Source: Chionoecetes opilio
Lineage: Eukaryota > Arthropoda > Malacostraca > Decapoda > Majidae
DNA length: 64,000 bases
Assembly: GCA_016584305.1 (NCBI GenBank)
Contig: JACEEZ010002682.1
Location: 470,250-534,249 of the forward strand
Direction: 5' to 3'
Below, piece after piece: positions 17,441 through 29,327 of the stretch (the stretch's first letter is position 1; each line of letters opens with the position of its first letter). Position numbers and translations under genes: made by a program. Under the pieces are notes generated by a model. The model was not told where the DNA came from, did no database searches, and worked only from the letters and a program-made list of their open reading frames with translations.

Positions 17441-19833
17441 TTGGGTATGCTGATGAAGTAACAAACACCTACATACACACACATACGCACACACACATAC
17501 ACACAACACACGCGGCGTGTGTTGTTGTGACAATGCTGTGGGCACGGGAAGCATCCAAAAGTGTGCAATTCCCCTTCATCTAAGGCTTCTGGGCGATTCA
17601 TTATGTACTCTTGACTATATATATATATATGAGAGAGTAATAATGGTTGAGAAAGAGTAGGAGAATGTGGAGGGGATAGAGGATGAGTAGGGTGTGGTGG
17701 AGGTGGTAGAGGAGGAAGAGGGTGTGGTGGATGTGTGTTGACAGAAATTGGGGGTCACTGGTATGGGGATTTTATAATTGGTCAACGTTACTTGAATGAT
17801 ATTATTCGGGGATGATTTGATAAAAGATTACAACTTGAATGGAGGATTTAACTTAGTCTTATGATTTCACTATATGATTATAGTATGACCACGTCTCACT
17901 GCGGAGAGTACTGAAAAGGGGGATGTACTTAAGGGGAAAGGATAATAAGGTTTAGGTTAAAGGGATTTGCTGCCACCAGCCCTGGCGAGTAGTTCACTAT
18001 GATTACTCCCTGGGCACGTTAGATTAATATTAATATTAGATTGATCTTGGTAGTCGTGGTTGGTACGAGGGGTTATACCGAACAAGGCTGGACTCTTTTG
18101 GAAGTGTGGGGCATTATTGTCCTAACACAGAATAATCACCTGGGTTTTTTATAATAACACAAGAACTATATTTGCAAATGATATCCTATTTATTCATAAT
18201 GACATGGTAAGTCTCTCACTTGAGATCATATTCAACATATAAGGGTTAACACTATACCGAGAAAACTCTACTCGGAAATAAGAAAAGCAACTTTACCTGT
18301 TCCTACCCTGACGTAGGAACTGTTCCTAAGTGATGAGAGAAAGCTCTTATGAGCATAAATCTCCTTCACTAGAATTTCTATTCAGTGAATTGCCCTACAC
18401 TAGGTAACATACCACTTAATATTTATAAACTACACATGGAAGATAGGTATCTAGTAGAGAAAGAATATGGCGAGAAAATGTTGTGTGTGTGTTACAGTAA
18501 GACCATGTGGCCTTGGAGGGAACACGAGCCAGCCTACAAGGACGCGTAGAGAACACTCCTGTTAATAACACTTATAAGGATGGGCGGAACATCTATGCCT
18601 TAGTGACACTGAACTGTACCTATATATTTATATAGAAATATATAGGTATAATATACTAAGGGAGAAAAAACACAGGAGTTAGGAGCAGATGTCTTACCTA
18701 CAAGGACGCGTAGAGAACACTGACTCCTCGTGGCATCATGGCCTTCCCGCACCAAAAAGGGAACTTGTTTGAAAAGTCTCACCGTGACCTCAAATGAAAA
18801 ACTTATAATCCCGAAATAACTATTTAAGTAATGAAAACTCGCGTACCTCAGAAGAGGCTGTCCCTAATACAAACCTGTTACTTTGATGTAGAAGAATTTA
18901 ATATCTTTAATCTAATATCCAAGAAGGATGGTTTTATATGTAATGTCGACAGTCCGAACGCATATTCAAGAGTGATGTGGTATGGAAGTGTTTCTTAGAA
19001 CTTTGGTGGGTTTTCATTTTAGCGCGTATTTTTACTAAGATATCCAATCATGAATATGATTGATAACGATGGGGATTATTTTGAAAGCCATTAGGATTCT
19101 AGGTGGGTTCCTAAATCTGAGAAGATGGTTGGGAAAGAATGAAAAGAATTGAATACATTAGTTATCACTGATCGCGGAATAATTATTCCACGAATTTTGA
19201 CTCGCATACGGCATGTCAGGGAGAGAATGGAAGGAAGGAAGAAAGAAATGGCGGGTGAAGGCACGAAAGAAGATAAAACAAAATGGCGTGTAGGATGGCC
19301 AAATGATGAGAAAAGATGGCGGAAAGAAAGAAAGATGATGAATCACCCGTGACAAAGAGAAAAAATTAACTACTGACAAGACATAGCTCGGGAATTTTAT
19401 AATAATAATTTTCCTACTATCTCCCGAATAATGGGCATTACAGATGTGGTAGAGTAGGAGTAGATAGAGGTGGTGGTTGAGAAGGAAGAGGAAATGGAGG
19501 TGGTTGAAGTTGAAGAGGAGGAATATGAGAATGAGGAGGAGGAGGGTGTGGTGGATGAGGAGGGGGAGGAGGAATTGGTGGTGGTAGTTCGCACACACCA
19601 GTCGGTGGTTCGGTGGTCACATTGTACATCTTATTTTCTTATATAATCTTATTACTATACACCTATCTCTATCAGCATTCCTTCCTATTTATCGTTCATT
19701 AATTATGTGATTATGATAGTGACACTAGGATAACTATTAAGAGTAGTTGTAATGGCCGACTAGTTGTAGAAACAGGAGAAACTGGAGGTGGAAGTTTAGT
19801 TGGAAGTGGAGGAGTGGTGGTGGAGGGAGTATT
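17441..19833. other. Long interval without recognisable gene
   Basis: Holds a CA tract at 17463-17513, (TA)n at 17619-17630, purine-rich GGTGGAGG-type stretches at 17670-17740 and 19440-19570, a 22-bp direct repeat ACAAGGACGCGTAGAGAACA at 18538 and 18700, and a TA hairpin at 18619-18648. Short ORFs over the purine stretches are compositional. Confidence 0.5.
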
Positions 19834-19906
19834 TCATTGATATATTTCGTTTTCTGATAAATGAATTAACACCATGCATAAATTGCCGTTAACTAAATAA
19901 ATCGCC
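19834..19906 (+). repeat. Dispersed repeat B, 3' fragment
   Basis: Starts at CATTGATATATTTCG and ends TAAATAAATCGCC, followed directly by a CT tract as at 24805 and 28731. Confidence 0.8.
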
Positions 19907-19907
19907 A

Positions 19908-19910
<3 letters not shown>

Positions 19911-19959
<49 letters not shown>

Positions 19960-19988
19960 ACTCATATATCTCTTTCATTCATTCTCTC

Positions 19989-20036
<48 letters not shown>

Positions 20037-20054
20037 ACTCTCTCTCTCTCTCTC

Positions 20055-20102
<48 letters not shown>

Positions 20103-20103
20103 T
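19911..20103. repeat. CT then TA microsatellites
   Basis: Interrupted (CT)n to about 20055, then (TA)n to 20092 and a T run. Confidence 0.97.
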
Positions 20104-20394
20104 TACGTTGTAGCCTATAGCGCCTGTAGGCATATGGAGAATCTTGATGTTGGTCGAACTCACCCGTTGGTGGCGCAGGCTGGATTTTTATAGTGACACC
20201 TGTGGTCTCAGGTGAAGATTCAATTTTCTATGATGTTCTTGATCTTCAGTTTAAGCGCATGCAGCCCCTAGAGTCCACCGTCACACTCGCAATCGGCAGA
20301 CAGGTATACGCTGAAAATGGGGGTTGTTTTGGGCCCACCGAAAATGGCTTTGAAGTTCCCCCTTGGGTTTGGGGACTTGAATTCGGACTTTTTT

Positions 20395-20498
20395 TTCCCC
20401 CCTACCGGGCCCTCTTAAAAGGGGTTGGCCCCCCGGCGGGATTCGAACTGGGGACATTGAGTTTTTGAAATCCAAGACCCAACCATTGGGGCCCCCCC
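20395..20498 (-). repeat. tRNA-derived SINE head (candidate)
   Basis: On the minus strand a B-box-like GTTCGAATCCC (20438-20448) lies about 45 bp after an A-box-like TGGTTGGGTCTTGG, with GGGGCC-type ends. The spacing fits a tRNA-derived Pol III promoter. Too degraded to be a tRNA gene. Confidence 0.4.
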
Positions 20499-20507
20499 TC
20501 CCCATAT

Positions 20508-20589
20508 TATATATAAAAATATATAATATATAATTTTATATATATATATATATTTTATATATATATATATGCAGAGAGAGAGAGAGAAA

Positions 20590-20626
<37 letters not shown>

Positions 20627-20636
20627 AAAGAGAGAG
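20508..20636. repeat. TA and GA microsatellites
   Basis: (TA)n at 20508-20570, then (GA)n to 20636. Confidence 0.95.
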
Positions 20637-21639
20637 GGGAGGGGCGGCGCGGCGATCTATTTTAGTTCGCTAATTTGTGCATGGTCCAATTTATGTTTAG
20701 AAAACAAAAATATATCAAGGGAAAAAAAAAGGCTAATAAATAAAAAATTAAAATATGTTCCATGGTTTTGGAATTTTTTATTGGAATTTGGAGGAGTGGT
20801 GGGGGAGGGAATGGGAGTAATGGGGTGGAGGGGGAGATTTGTTATTATGATAGTGACACAAGGAAAACTTTAAGAGTATTTTGTAGTGGAAAGTGCAAAA
20901 CATAAGGGAAAAAAGGGGGAAGGGGGAAGTGTAGTTGGAGGGGGGAGGACTGATGGTGGAGGAGTAGGAGTAAATGGAGGTGGTGGAGCAGGGGGAAAGT
21001 AATGAAGGTTGTGCTGGTGGAGGATGAGGAGGGGGAATAGGAGAAAAATTTGAAAGGAGGAGGAAAAGGGAAAGGATTTAAACAAACAACAGGGGAAAAC
21101 CCCTCCCAAACATAATTAAAGGAGGATTTTTGGGCCTCTTGCGGAGTAGGGGAAAGAAAATTTATTTTTACTGTGGAGCAGCACCCTTGACCTTTTGGGG
21201 TTGCTGGTCTGTATTGGACATTTTGCCGTCCCCCAAAACCACCGGTAGCGCCGGTCGTTTTGGGGGGCGCACAAATTTTCCTAATCTTAAAATGGGGTAT
21301 CTCACTAATACTGTTAAACATCAAAAAAAATCAGCATAAACTGCCCTACAAATATGGGGCCCTAAAAGATTTCCAATCTATAATTTTCCTTAAGTAGAAA
21401 AAATGGGCCCCTTTTGTAGAAGGGGTTTAAGTGTTTATATATGGGTTATTTTTAAAGCCAAAAAGGGTAGTGGTATTTTCCATTTTTGGCGTAAAAAAGT
21501 CCAGGAAATCCCCCCAAAGCAGAGTCGTGTGATTTTCTTCTTTTTGAGCCCGGTATGTTTAGGGGATTTTAATTCCCTACCCCCTTTACATTTTTTAAAA
21601 TATAACAGGAATATACCCCTTTAGTCCAACATCTTGATA

Positions 21640-21840
21640 CATAGTCTGACAATGAACACCATCAATCACTTTCCCAGCCATCAAAACGGGGGTTAGTACG
21701 CGTGAGTGTCCCGCTTTTTTGCAGGGGAGGTAATGCCTTGGGTTTTTATCACCGCACGGCCCGTAAAGGCCCCGCCATATGCTCGGGGGGGGAGCTTGTG
21801 ATGTCAGTGCCTACTATCCCAGAAACTCTTGATAAAAAGG
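21640..21840 (+). repeat. Dispersed repeat A, degraded copy
   Basis: Recognisable by CACCATCAATCACTTTCCCA, CGCGTGAGTGTCC and GGAGCTTGTGATGTCAGTGC; has many extra G and C bases compared with 14880-15061. Confidence 0.55.
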
Positions 21841-22348
21841 GTCCGCCCCTACATAGCCCTTGTTTTAAAAGCTGCTTTGCACCATCTTGCTGCCAGGGCC
21901 TCTCCGTTCAAATGAGACCCTCGGGAAAATTTTCGGCATGACCCCGGGCGGATTTATGGTGTGCGGGCTCAGGCCGGGGGGGAGTGCGGGCCACTTTATC
22001 TAAATTAAAATGGATCCCCGGATCTGGGCTAGCTGTGGGCCGGGTACTTTAAATCAGCCACCAGCCCCCCCAGCCCCCCCCCCCCATCTTGCCATCAACA
22101 AAAAAAATACCTGGGGCCCGGGCCCCGGCGTGGGTGGGTGTTTGGGTTCTGGCATGGGGATAGCCTTATTACCACCTACACTACTATTAAAACCTATTAC
22201 TCTACTACTATTCCACCTACTACTTTCTATTACCACCTACAACTACTATTAACACCCACTACTACTACTAAACTTCCAAACCCAGTGGATCGTCCCAAAC
22301 CCTTCCCAAATCATTTATTTTTTCGGGGATTTCACAGACAACAGGGGT

Positions 22349-22690
22349 GTTGCGAGGGCCCTACAGGGGGGTGTAGTGACAGGGGTCCCTTTCGAGGGGC
22401 CCTACAGGTGTGTAGTGGGCAGGTGTGTTTTCGAAAGGGCCCTTTCAGGTGTTTAGTTACAGGTGTCTTTTCAGGCCCCTACAGGTGTATAGTGCCAAGG
22501 GGTTTTTTGCGAGGCCGTACCCGGTTTTATTTACAGTTTTCCCTTTCGAGGCCGTACAGGTGTGTATCAGGGGGGTCTTGCCCAGACCGTACAGTTTGTA
22601 GTGACAGGTGTGGGTTTCGAGGGGGCCGTACAGGGGTGTATTTACCCGGGGTGTTGCGAGGCCGTACGGTTTTGTAGTGACAGGGGGTGG
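22349..22690. repeat. 34-40 bp minisatellite, about 9 copies
   Basis: Each copy contains GAGGCCGTACAGGTGTGTAG followed by TGACAGGTGTG. Unit lengths vary and homopolymers are inflated. Confidence 0.8.
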
Positions 22691-23084
22691 TGTATGTGGT
22701 AAAACGAGAGAGGCTAAATTCAGTGTTAACCCCCCAGTGTGTGTGTCTCTTACCTAAAGGCGAACGCGCAGTTCTCGTCCAACATAAAGGGGTCAGGGCC
22801 CCTTAAAAACCCCCGCGGCCACGGGGGACGGCCGGGCCACAGATGTCCTAAAGCTACTCTCGGGGATTACAGGAAGTTTAAATAAATCAAAAACCTTTGG
22901 CCTAATCAATAAACCTTTCTTAATTAGGTATATTGAATTGAAAGTAGTTAGTTTCGTACACTGATTTTGAGTATTTTCGTACATACCTGGTGTCGTTTCG
23001 TAACTCTAGTAGTCAAGTTCAACTCTGAGCTGAGTGTACGAAACGACTATGGTTTCATATAGACTACGAAACAACTTTTGGTAA

Positions 23085-23443
23085 TAATGGACGAGTTTCG
23101 CGGTCGTTTTCAGAGACATCAACTATTTTTTCTTGGCCTACAATAGGTGCTTGTTGCAATGGAGATAGTTTTATTTTGCGCAACCCCCCCCCCCAAAAAA
23201 AAAAATAATAATAATGATGAAACCTAACCTAACCTTATAGGTTTTAATGAAACCTAACCTAACCTTATAGGTTTTAATGAAACCTAACCTAACCTTAAAG
23301 GTTTTAATGAAACCTAACCTAACCTTATAGGTTGTAATGAAACCTAACCTAACTTTAACCACAAAGTATACTTTTTTTTCTTCTTTTTTTTCTCGCAAAA
23401 TAAAGCTATCTCCATTAGAACAAGCACCACTTATTAGGAAGCG
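23085..23443. mobile_element. Foldback-element arms flanking a CCTAA minisatellite
   Basis: A minus-oriented arm (23085-23185: GTCGTTTTCAGAGACATC, then GGTGCTTG, GAGATAGTTTTATTTTGCGC) and a plus-oriented arm (23394-23443: CGCAAAATAAAGCTATCTCC) face outward around five 30-bp units of AACCTAACCTAACCTTATAG plus GTTTTAATGA (23220-23360). The same arm family occurs at 25815-26057 and 26405-26520. Confidence 0.7.
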
Positions 23444-23599
23444 CTATGATCATTTGTATCATAACCGCACTCAGGTCTGCTTCCGTTCCCCACTAATTGT
23501 TAACAAGTATAAAAAAATATACTTATATCTATATCTACCTATATAAAAAAAAGTATACCATATCCACCTATATTTTTTTATTAACTAGTAGGTGGATGA

Positions 23600-23725
23600 C
23601 TGGAGTGGGTAGATGGATTAAGAGTGGATGGGCTGGGTGGGGAGTGGGTGCGGGTGTGTGTGGGTGTGGGTGTGGGTGTGGGTGTCTGGGTGTGTGTAGG
23701 TGTGGGTTGGTTATGGCAAGATGGC
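23600..23725. repeat. G-rich GGGTGT tract
   Basis: Repeated GGGTGTGGGTGTGGGTGT, strand-asymmetric, with enough G triplets to form a quadruplex on the plus strand. Confidence 0.75.
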
Positions 23726-23882
23726 GGACAGTTGGAACCAGTGCTGAGCCAGGCTTCCGCGATCCATGTTATATAGATCAGTGGTGCGGGCCCCTGAATG
23801 AAATGTGGTTCAGAGGTCTTTCATTAGTTTTATTGAAACTTTTTCCACCCATATTTTACATTATGTTGGTTGTAATTTGTGG

Positions 23883-23932
23883 CATGCATGTACATGCATG
23901 TACATGTAGCATGTACATGCATGTACATGCAT
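23883..23932. repeat. ATGTACATGC palindromic cluster
   Basis: Five overlapping ATGTACAT/GCATGC palindromes in two blocks separated by TAG; can fold as cruciforms. Confidence 0.85.
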
Positions 23933-24129
23933 TGTACCAGTGTTCGAGCAGTGTTTAAGAAAGGTCCAGCATTCAGATTTTCATTGAAAACATATTTTTT
24001 CCTCTGGGGTGCGGGGCCCTTGCGGGTGTAGGGCTCTAGGCCATGACCTACTCGGACCCCCCCTAAATCCGCCACTGGCATGACCCCGCAGTATATCTTG
24101 CTATACATGTATAAATGATATACTGTTAT

Positions 24130-24795
24130 CTTCGGAAATGTTTGTTATATAAGATTATCACATAAAACACAGTAAAACACATTAAATAAATGTCATTTTG
24201 AGACTCTGAAAAATATGCATGAACTTAAAATTCACTTAAGCTCGTCGTCATTTAAAACTTTGTGAGACAACTTATTACATANNNNNNNNNNNNNNNNNNN
24301 NNNNNNNNNNNNNNNNNNNNNNNNNNNNNNNNNNNNNNNNNNNNNNNNNNNNNNNNNNNNNNNNNNNNNNNNNNNNNNNNNNNNNNNNNNNNNNNNNNNN
24401 NNNNNNNNNNNNNNNNNNNNNNNNNNNNNNNNNNNNNNNNNNNNNNNNNNNNNNNNNNNNNNNNNNNNNNNNNNNNNNNNNNNNNNNNNNNNNNNNNNNN
24501 NNNNNNNNNNNNNNNNNNNNNNNNNNNNNNNNNNNNNNNNNNNNNNNNNNNNNNNNNNNNNNNNNNNNNNNNNNNNNNNNNNNNNNNNNNNNNNNNNNNN
24601 NNNNNNNNNNNNNNNNNNNNNNNNNNNNNNNNNNNNNNNNNNNNNNNNNNNNNNNNNNNNNNNNNNNNNNNNNNNNNNNNNNNGACACATATCAATAAAA
24701 AAGCAGAAATTTATTAGCTTTTCATTGATATATTCACGGTTTTGGATAAATGAATAGCACCATGCATAATTAGCGTTAACTAAATAATCGCCGCG
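24130..24795 (+). repeat. Dispersed repeat B, copy split by a gap
   Basis: Left part to 24281 and right part from 24684 align to 28568-28730 with essentially no bases missing between them (CTTATTACATA then GACACATATCAATA, against TATTACATAGAACATATCAA in the intact copy). Confidence 0.85.
24282..24683. other. Assembly gap (402 N), probably over-sized
   Basis: Run of N inside repeat B; comparison with the intact copy suggests little or no true missing sequence. Confidence 0.99.
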
Positions 24796-24804
24796 CCGCG
24801 CCGC

Positions 24805-24805
24805 T

Positions 24806-24847
<42 letters not shown>

Positions 24848-24858
24848 CTCTTCTCTCT
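24805..24858. repeat. CT microsatellite
   Basis: Follows the GCCGCGCCGC end of repeat B, as at 28731. Confidence 0.95.
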
Positions 24859-25090
24859 CGGAACTGCTCTTCTGAATTGCCAAATGGCCTAAACCCTAAG
24901 GGCCTAACTCCCTCCCGAGGCATCACTGCATCAGACTTTTTATTTTCATCCCTTTCTGTCCATCTTATTAATGCAGAGCTGACCAGTATTCTTAACTAAT
25001 AGAGACCTATTGCTTTATGGTGGTAGGTCACACCTGCACCTGCTAATAGTATATTGTTGTTATTATTATATTATATTCACTATTATTTTT
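24859..25090 (+). repeat. LINE ORF2 3' fragment downstream of CT tract, copy 1
   Basis: Begins GAACTGCTCTTCTGAATTGC and aligns with 28879-29115. Its first 140 bp correspond, in broken frames, to the C-terminal coding region seen at 52080-52200 (CSFELAN, then NARVNQY). Confidence 0.6.
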
Positions 25091-25814
25091 TTTAAGAGTA
25101 TGTAATAGGCGTTGTAGGCTTTTATCAACACTGCCTGTTCTTGTGATCCGAAGTGGTAGCGCGTGATCAGACTGCCCGTGAATGACCAGAGGCGGAGGGC
25201 TGGAGACTAGTGTTTCGATATGGGCGTCAGAAGGGTTTTCATAACCCAGTTATCCATGACGCAGCGGATTGTTATCTGTGTTGATTCTAACACGTCCTAT
25301 TGTTTTTACACTTATATGTACAAAATTAATGTATGTACAAATCTCTTCAGTATACAAGCACGTATATTAGTAAGAGATGTTATTAAAGCGAAGGTCTGGA
25401 GTGAACTGATCTCTCCCTGTGGGCGGCAGCGATCGCCGCCTTACCTATGCCACGTGTATAATTACAGGTGGCCTAGAATCTAATGGGCGGCAGCCAATGA
25501 AGCCGCTACAACTAAGGTGCTAAATATTTAAGTTGCAAATGCTTAATATTACTGGGTGTCCAATTATTCTATCCCAGTATTTATCATTTACTTAAATTAC
25601 CTTAAATAATACCCATTACCATTTAAATTATATATATATACATCCCTATTCACCCCTATGACGAGCGGAAAATACCTCACTCCCAAGGGGGGGGGGAAAC
25701 AAAACCACCACTCTACCAATTATGAGAGGGTGGTTGACGGATAATTTCCAGTTAGGTTAGGTTTCATTAAAACCTATAAGGTTAGGTTAGGTTTAATTTT
25801 TTTTTTTTTTTTTT
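25091..25814. other. Interval without recognisable gene
   Basis: An 87-codon plus ORF (25220-25483) has no recognisable family. CCTAA/TTAGG motifs with ATTAAAACCTATAAGG appear at 25751-25790, leading into the foldback element. Confidence 0.5.
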
Positions 25815-26057
25815 GGCGCAAAATAAAACTATCTATTAGAACAAGCACCTATTGTAAAACAAGAAAAAATAGTCGGTGTCTCTGAAAACGACCGCGAAAC
25901 TCTCGTCCATTATTACCGAGACCTTTCCCGTCCTTAATAGTGGTTTTATTTTCGGTTATAATGTACGAGAACTTCGCGTTCGTTCTCAGAGACACCGACT
26001 AATTTTTCCTGGCCTACATTAGGTGCTTTTTCTAATGGAGATAGTTTTATTATCCGG
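25815..26057. mobile_element. Foldback/MITE with about 105-bp inverted arms
   Basis: The left arm starts GGCGCAAAATAAAACTATCT and contains GTCGGTGTCTCTGAAAACGA. The right arm is its reverse complement with about 15% differences, around a loop of about 35 bp. Preceded by a T run and CCTAA-type repeats and followed by (TA)n at 26070-26092. Confidence 0.8.
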
Positions 26058-26104
26058 AAACCCATTAAATATATATATATATATATATATATATAATCAT
26101 CAAA

Positions 26105-26250
26105 TTTTATGCATGGTTAAGATTAGGTTAGGTATACTTAGTGGTTAAGGTTAGGTTAGGTTTCATTAAAACCTATAAGTTTAGGTTAGATATTCTTTGT
26201 GGTTAGGTTAGTTTTTATTAAAACCTATAAGTTTAGGTTTGGTATGTTCT
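26105..26250. repeat. TTAGG-bearing repeat units
   Basis: Several copies of GGTTAGGTTAGG and TTTCATTAAAACCTATAAG, inverse of the units at 23220-23360. Confidence 0.75.
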
Positions 26251-26404
26251 ATTCAATTACTTCCCTGTTATCTGAGACCCTGACTAGTTTCTCCCGGCCA
26301 AGTTTTAGTGCTTTTTCTGATGGAGATACAGTGTTTTTAAAGAAAACTGCGACCATAAAATTCGGTGATGAATTATTATTATTATTATTTTTTTATTTTT
26401 AATA

Positions 26405-26522
26405 TGGGTCTCCGGAAAATAAAACTATCTCTATTAGAAAAAACACCTATTGTAGGCCAGGAAAAATTAGTCGGTGTCTCTGAAAACGACCGCGAAGTCC
26501 TCGTCCATTATTACCTTATTTT
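26405..26522 (+). repeat. Foldback arm, third occurrence
   Basis: CCGGAAAATAAAACTATCTC through GTCGGTGTCTCTGAAAACGA; no matching inverted arm directly follows. Confidence 0.75.
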
Positions 26523-26523
26523 C

Positions 26524-26850
26524 TCCAGACCTTCACAGATCCCTTCAGATACCTCTAAAACGCAATTATAAAGTGGGGGAGAGATGCCCCTTTCAAACAC
26601 CCCTCCACCATATATTACCCCCGCCCTGGACAACAAAAAATAATATTACTAACCTAACCTCACTATAACCTAACCTAACCTTACCAATAACCTCCTAGCG
26701 AGACCAACGGGCGAGAAAGAACTAACACTTTACAAGGTAAGGTATTATTGAGGTTAGGTTAGTAATTTTTTTATTTTTTTATCTCACACATGATAAATAC
26801 GTTTTAGAGATATCTGAAGAGATCTGTGAAGCTCTGGAGAAGAACGAAAC
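26524..26850. mobile_element. Inverted-repeat structure around TTAGG motifs
   Basis: TTCACAGATCCCTTCAGATA at 26532 is repeated inverted near 26810-26835, and ATTACTAACCTAACCTCA at 26644 is inverted near 26748-26766. The arms are nested around about 80 bp of spacer. Confidence 0.65.
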
Positions 26851-27742
26851 ATCCACTAATAAGGGCGAGATATTCCGTCGCAAATCACTACTTTCGGAGA
26901 TATAAGATGTTTTTAATAGGAAGGAGAGTGTATAAGAGATATGAAAATGACCACCTAACCCCACCTTTTGACTCACTAACCTAACCTAATCAAACTTAAC
27001 CCCACGTTTTAACCTCCTGACTAAAGCCAAATTTGCATAAAAAGTGCCCGCGGCAAGGGTAAAATCAAGACGATGTAGGTCACAAGCCGAAGATTAGTGA
27101 GGCGCACGTAAACACTTGTGTCTCTCCTCCCTATAAACAACACATCACATCTACAAACGTAATGATTTACAATGGAAGCTCATAGAGAGAATGTTTCCTA
27201 GAATTCAATAAGGTAAACAAAAAATCTACTCCCAATTGTGTAGGGAATTCTGATCTTAGTGTAAAATAATACCCAAGAGGTCGTGAGACCTACGCGTGAT
27301 AATGGTAACAGGTCACTATGGCCCACAGCTTTTCTGGTCCTAGTCATTCCGGACCCCAACTTTAGTCATTCCGGTGTAGGCCCTGACTAGCTAGCCGGCC
27401 CGGATAGCTACCCTGCCGCTTATTTATCCTAAATTACTCTACAAAACTTAACCCAAACCTATGCTAAGCCTAACTGACCTAAATCAAATATAAACCAAGC
27501 CTTAACTTAACCTAAATTCAACCTAAACATAACCTATTATAAACATCTAAAACAATTTTTTTAGAAACAATAAAATAATCCTATATTATCTAAAAAATAA
27601 AAACACAATTTATACTTAGCAAACCTTGGTGTGTATGTTGTCTAGGTTGGCAGAGGACTGAATGAACAATAGTTTACAGGTAGCATTTCGGCTCGTGTGT
27701 GGCGATCGAAAAGAGAGTCGGACAATCGAAACTGTGTGATAA
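26851..27742. other. Interval without recognisable gene
   Basis: Includes AACCTAACCTAATCAAACTT near 26975 and CTAAACATAACC-type sequence at 27430-27560. No coding sense seen. Confidence 0.5.
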
Positions 27743-28549
27743 TCATTTGAGTATATGTAATTGGTATGAAGTGACTTGGTTATTAAGATCAGGGGACAAG
27801 TGCTTGATGTGTATGGATTCTAATAATTTAGTGTCACTAGAGAAGTTTGCCTTTGATAGGATACTAAAGTCATTCATAGAAAAAGGGTGCTCTAGATCAT
27901 GTGAGTGTGAGCGGATTGCAGATTGCGTAGGTGAAGAGATGGGTCGACCAGTACGTGCAGAGACATCTTTATGTTCAGAGAACCTAAGGGTTAAATTCCT
28001 TGCAGTCTCGCCGATGTATCTAGCGTTACAGCTAGAACATTTGAATTCGAAAATTATATTAGAGATAAGAGCTTTAGGTATAGGGTCTTTATATTTGAAA
28101 TGTGTTCTTAAGGTAAATGGATTAGTAAAAATAAATTTAAATTTTGAGTTAGGAAGGTGTAACTTAAGTAAACAATTGAGTTTTTTACGAATGATATAAC
28201 TGAGATGGCCATAAAATGGAAGTTTAATATAATGTGTGTCTAATGTAGGTTCGGGTTGGTTCGACTTGGGGTTGAACTTTTCATTTAGGAATTTAGAGAT
28301 AGTTGTTTCAATCAATTTGAGGGGGTAGCCATTATTTTGAAAAAAAATTAGTAAGGAATTTGATTTCATTATCGAAGGCAAACCAATTGGAAGAGAAACT
28401 ATAGCATCTGTGTAGTAAGGTCTTAATAGTATTGATTTTAAAAAGATTAGGGGATGAATGAAACATATTGAGTTCCTAAACCTGTGAAAGTAGGTTTTCT
28501 ATAGACTGAGGTGGTAAGATAATTATTTTTAGGGGTAATTAGGATATCC
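27743..28549 (-). pseudogene. Penelope-like element: RT C-terminus plus GIY-YIG endonuclease
   Basis: The minus-strand frame from 28549 reads FLDILITPKNN and VYRKPTFTGLGTQY, the palm-thumb signature of Penelope RT. After one frame change in an A8 run at about 28345, it continues as an uninterrupted frame (28381-27743): NNGYPLKLIETTISKFL, LPFYGHLSYIIRKKL, and then a GIY-YIG domain, FKCSSCNARYIGETARNLTL followed by RFSEHKD. The CX2C pair before YIG and the TxRxLxxRxxEH spacing are typical of the endonuclease. The element is 5'-truncated at the A-rich tract 28550-28566. Canonical Penelope elements insert using this nuclease. Confidence 0.85.
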
Positions 28550-28567
28550 AAAAAAAAAAAAAAAAAC

Positions 28568-29115
<548 letters not shown>

Positions 29116-29327
29116 TAATATTATATTACTATTATTGTTATTTTTAATAGTATGTTAATGTTAATACTATATTGTTGCACGAACCAGGATAACTTATAAA
29201 GTAGTTGCACAGTCACAGTAAAGTAGTTGCACAATCAGGTTAAAGGGATTGATTTATTATTGATCGTCATTACTATTTCGATATTAAAATCTTATGAATT
29301 TGACACCAGGTTTCTCTCGTTATTGAG
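29116..29327. other. AT-rich interval
   Basis: Carries a 15-bp direct repeat AAAGTAGTTGCACA near 29198 and 29220. A pyrimidine stretch TTTCTCTCGTTATTGAG precedes the candidate exon. Confidence 0.5.

Larger units (their letters stand above)
20290..22850. other. Degraded, homopolymer-rich block
   Basis: Enriched in runs of G, C and T four to eight long, with blurred versions of repeats that are cleaner elsewhere (repeat A at 21640-21840, purine tract at 20790-21060). No gene is supportable. Looks like low-accuracy sequence next to microsatellites. Confidence 0.6.

Noticed and set aside
20395..20498. Functional tRNA gene
   Set aside because: Only box-like elements remain; no cloverleaf with paired arms can be drawn, so it is listed only as a possible SINE head.
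23220..23360. True chromosome end
   Set aside because: CCTAA motifs are interrupted within a 30-bp unit and lie between transposon arms; not a telomere array.
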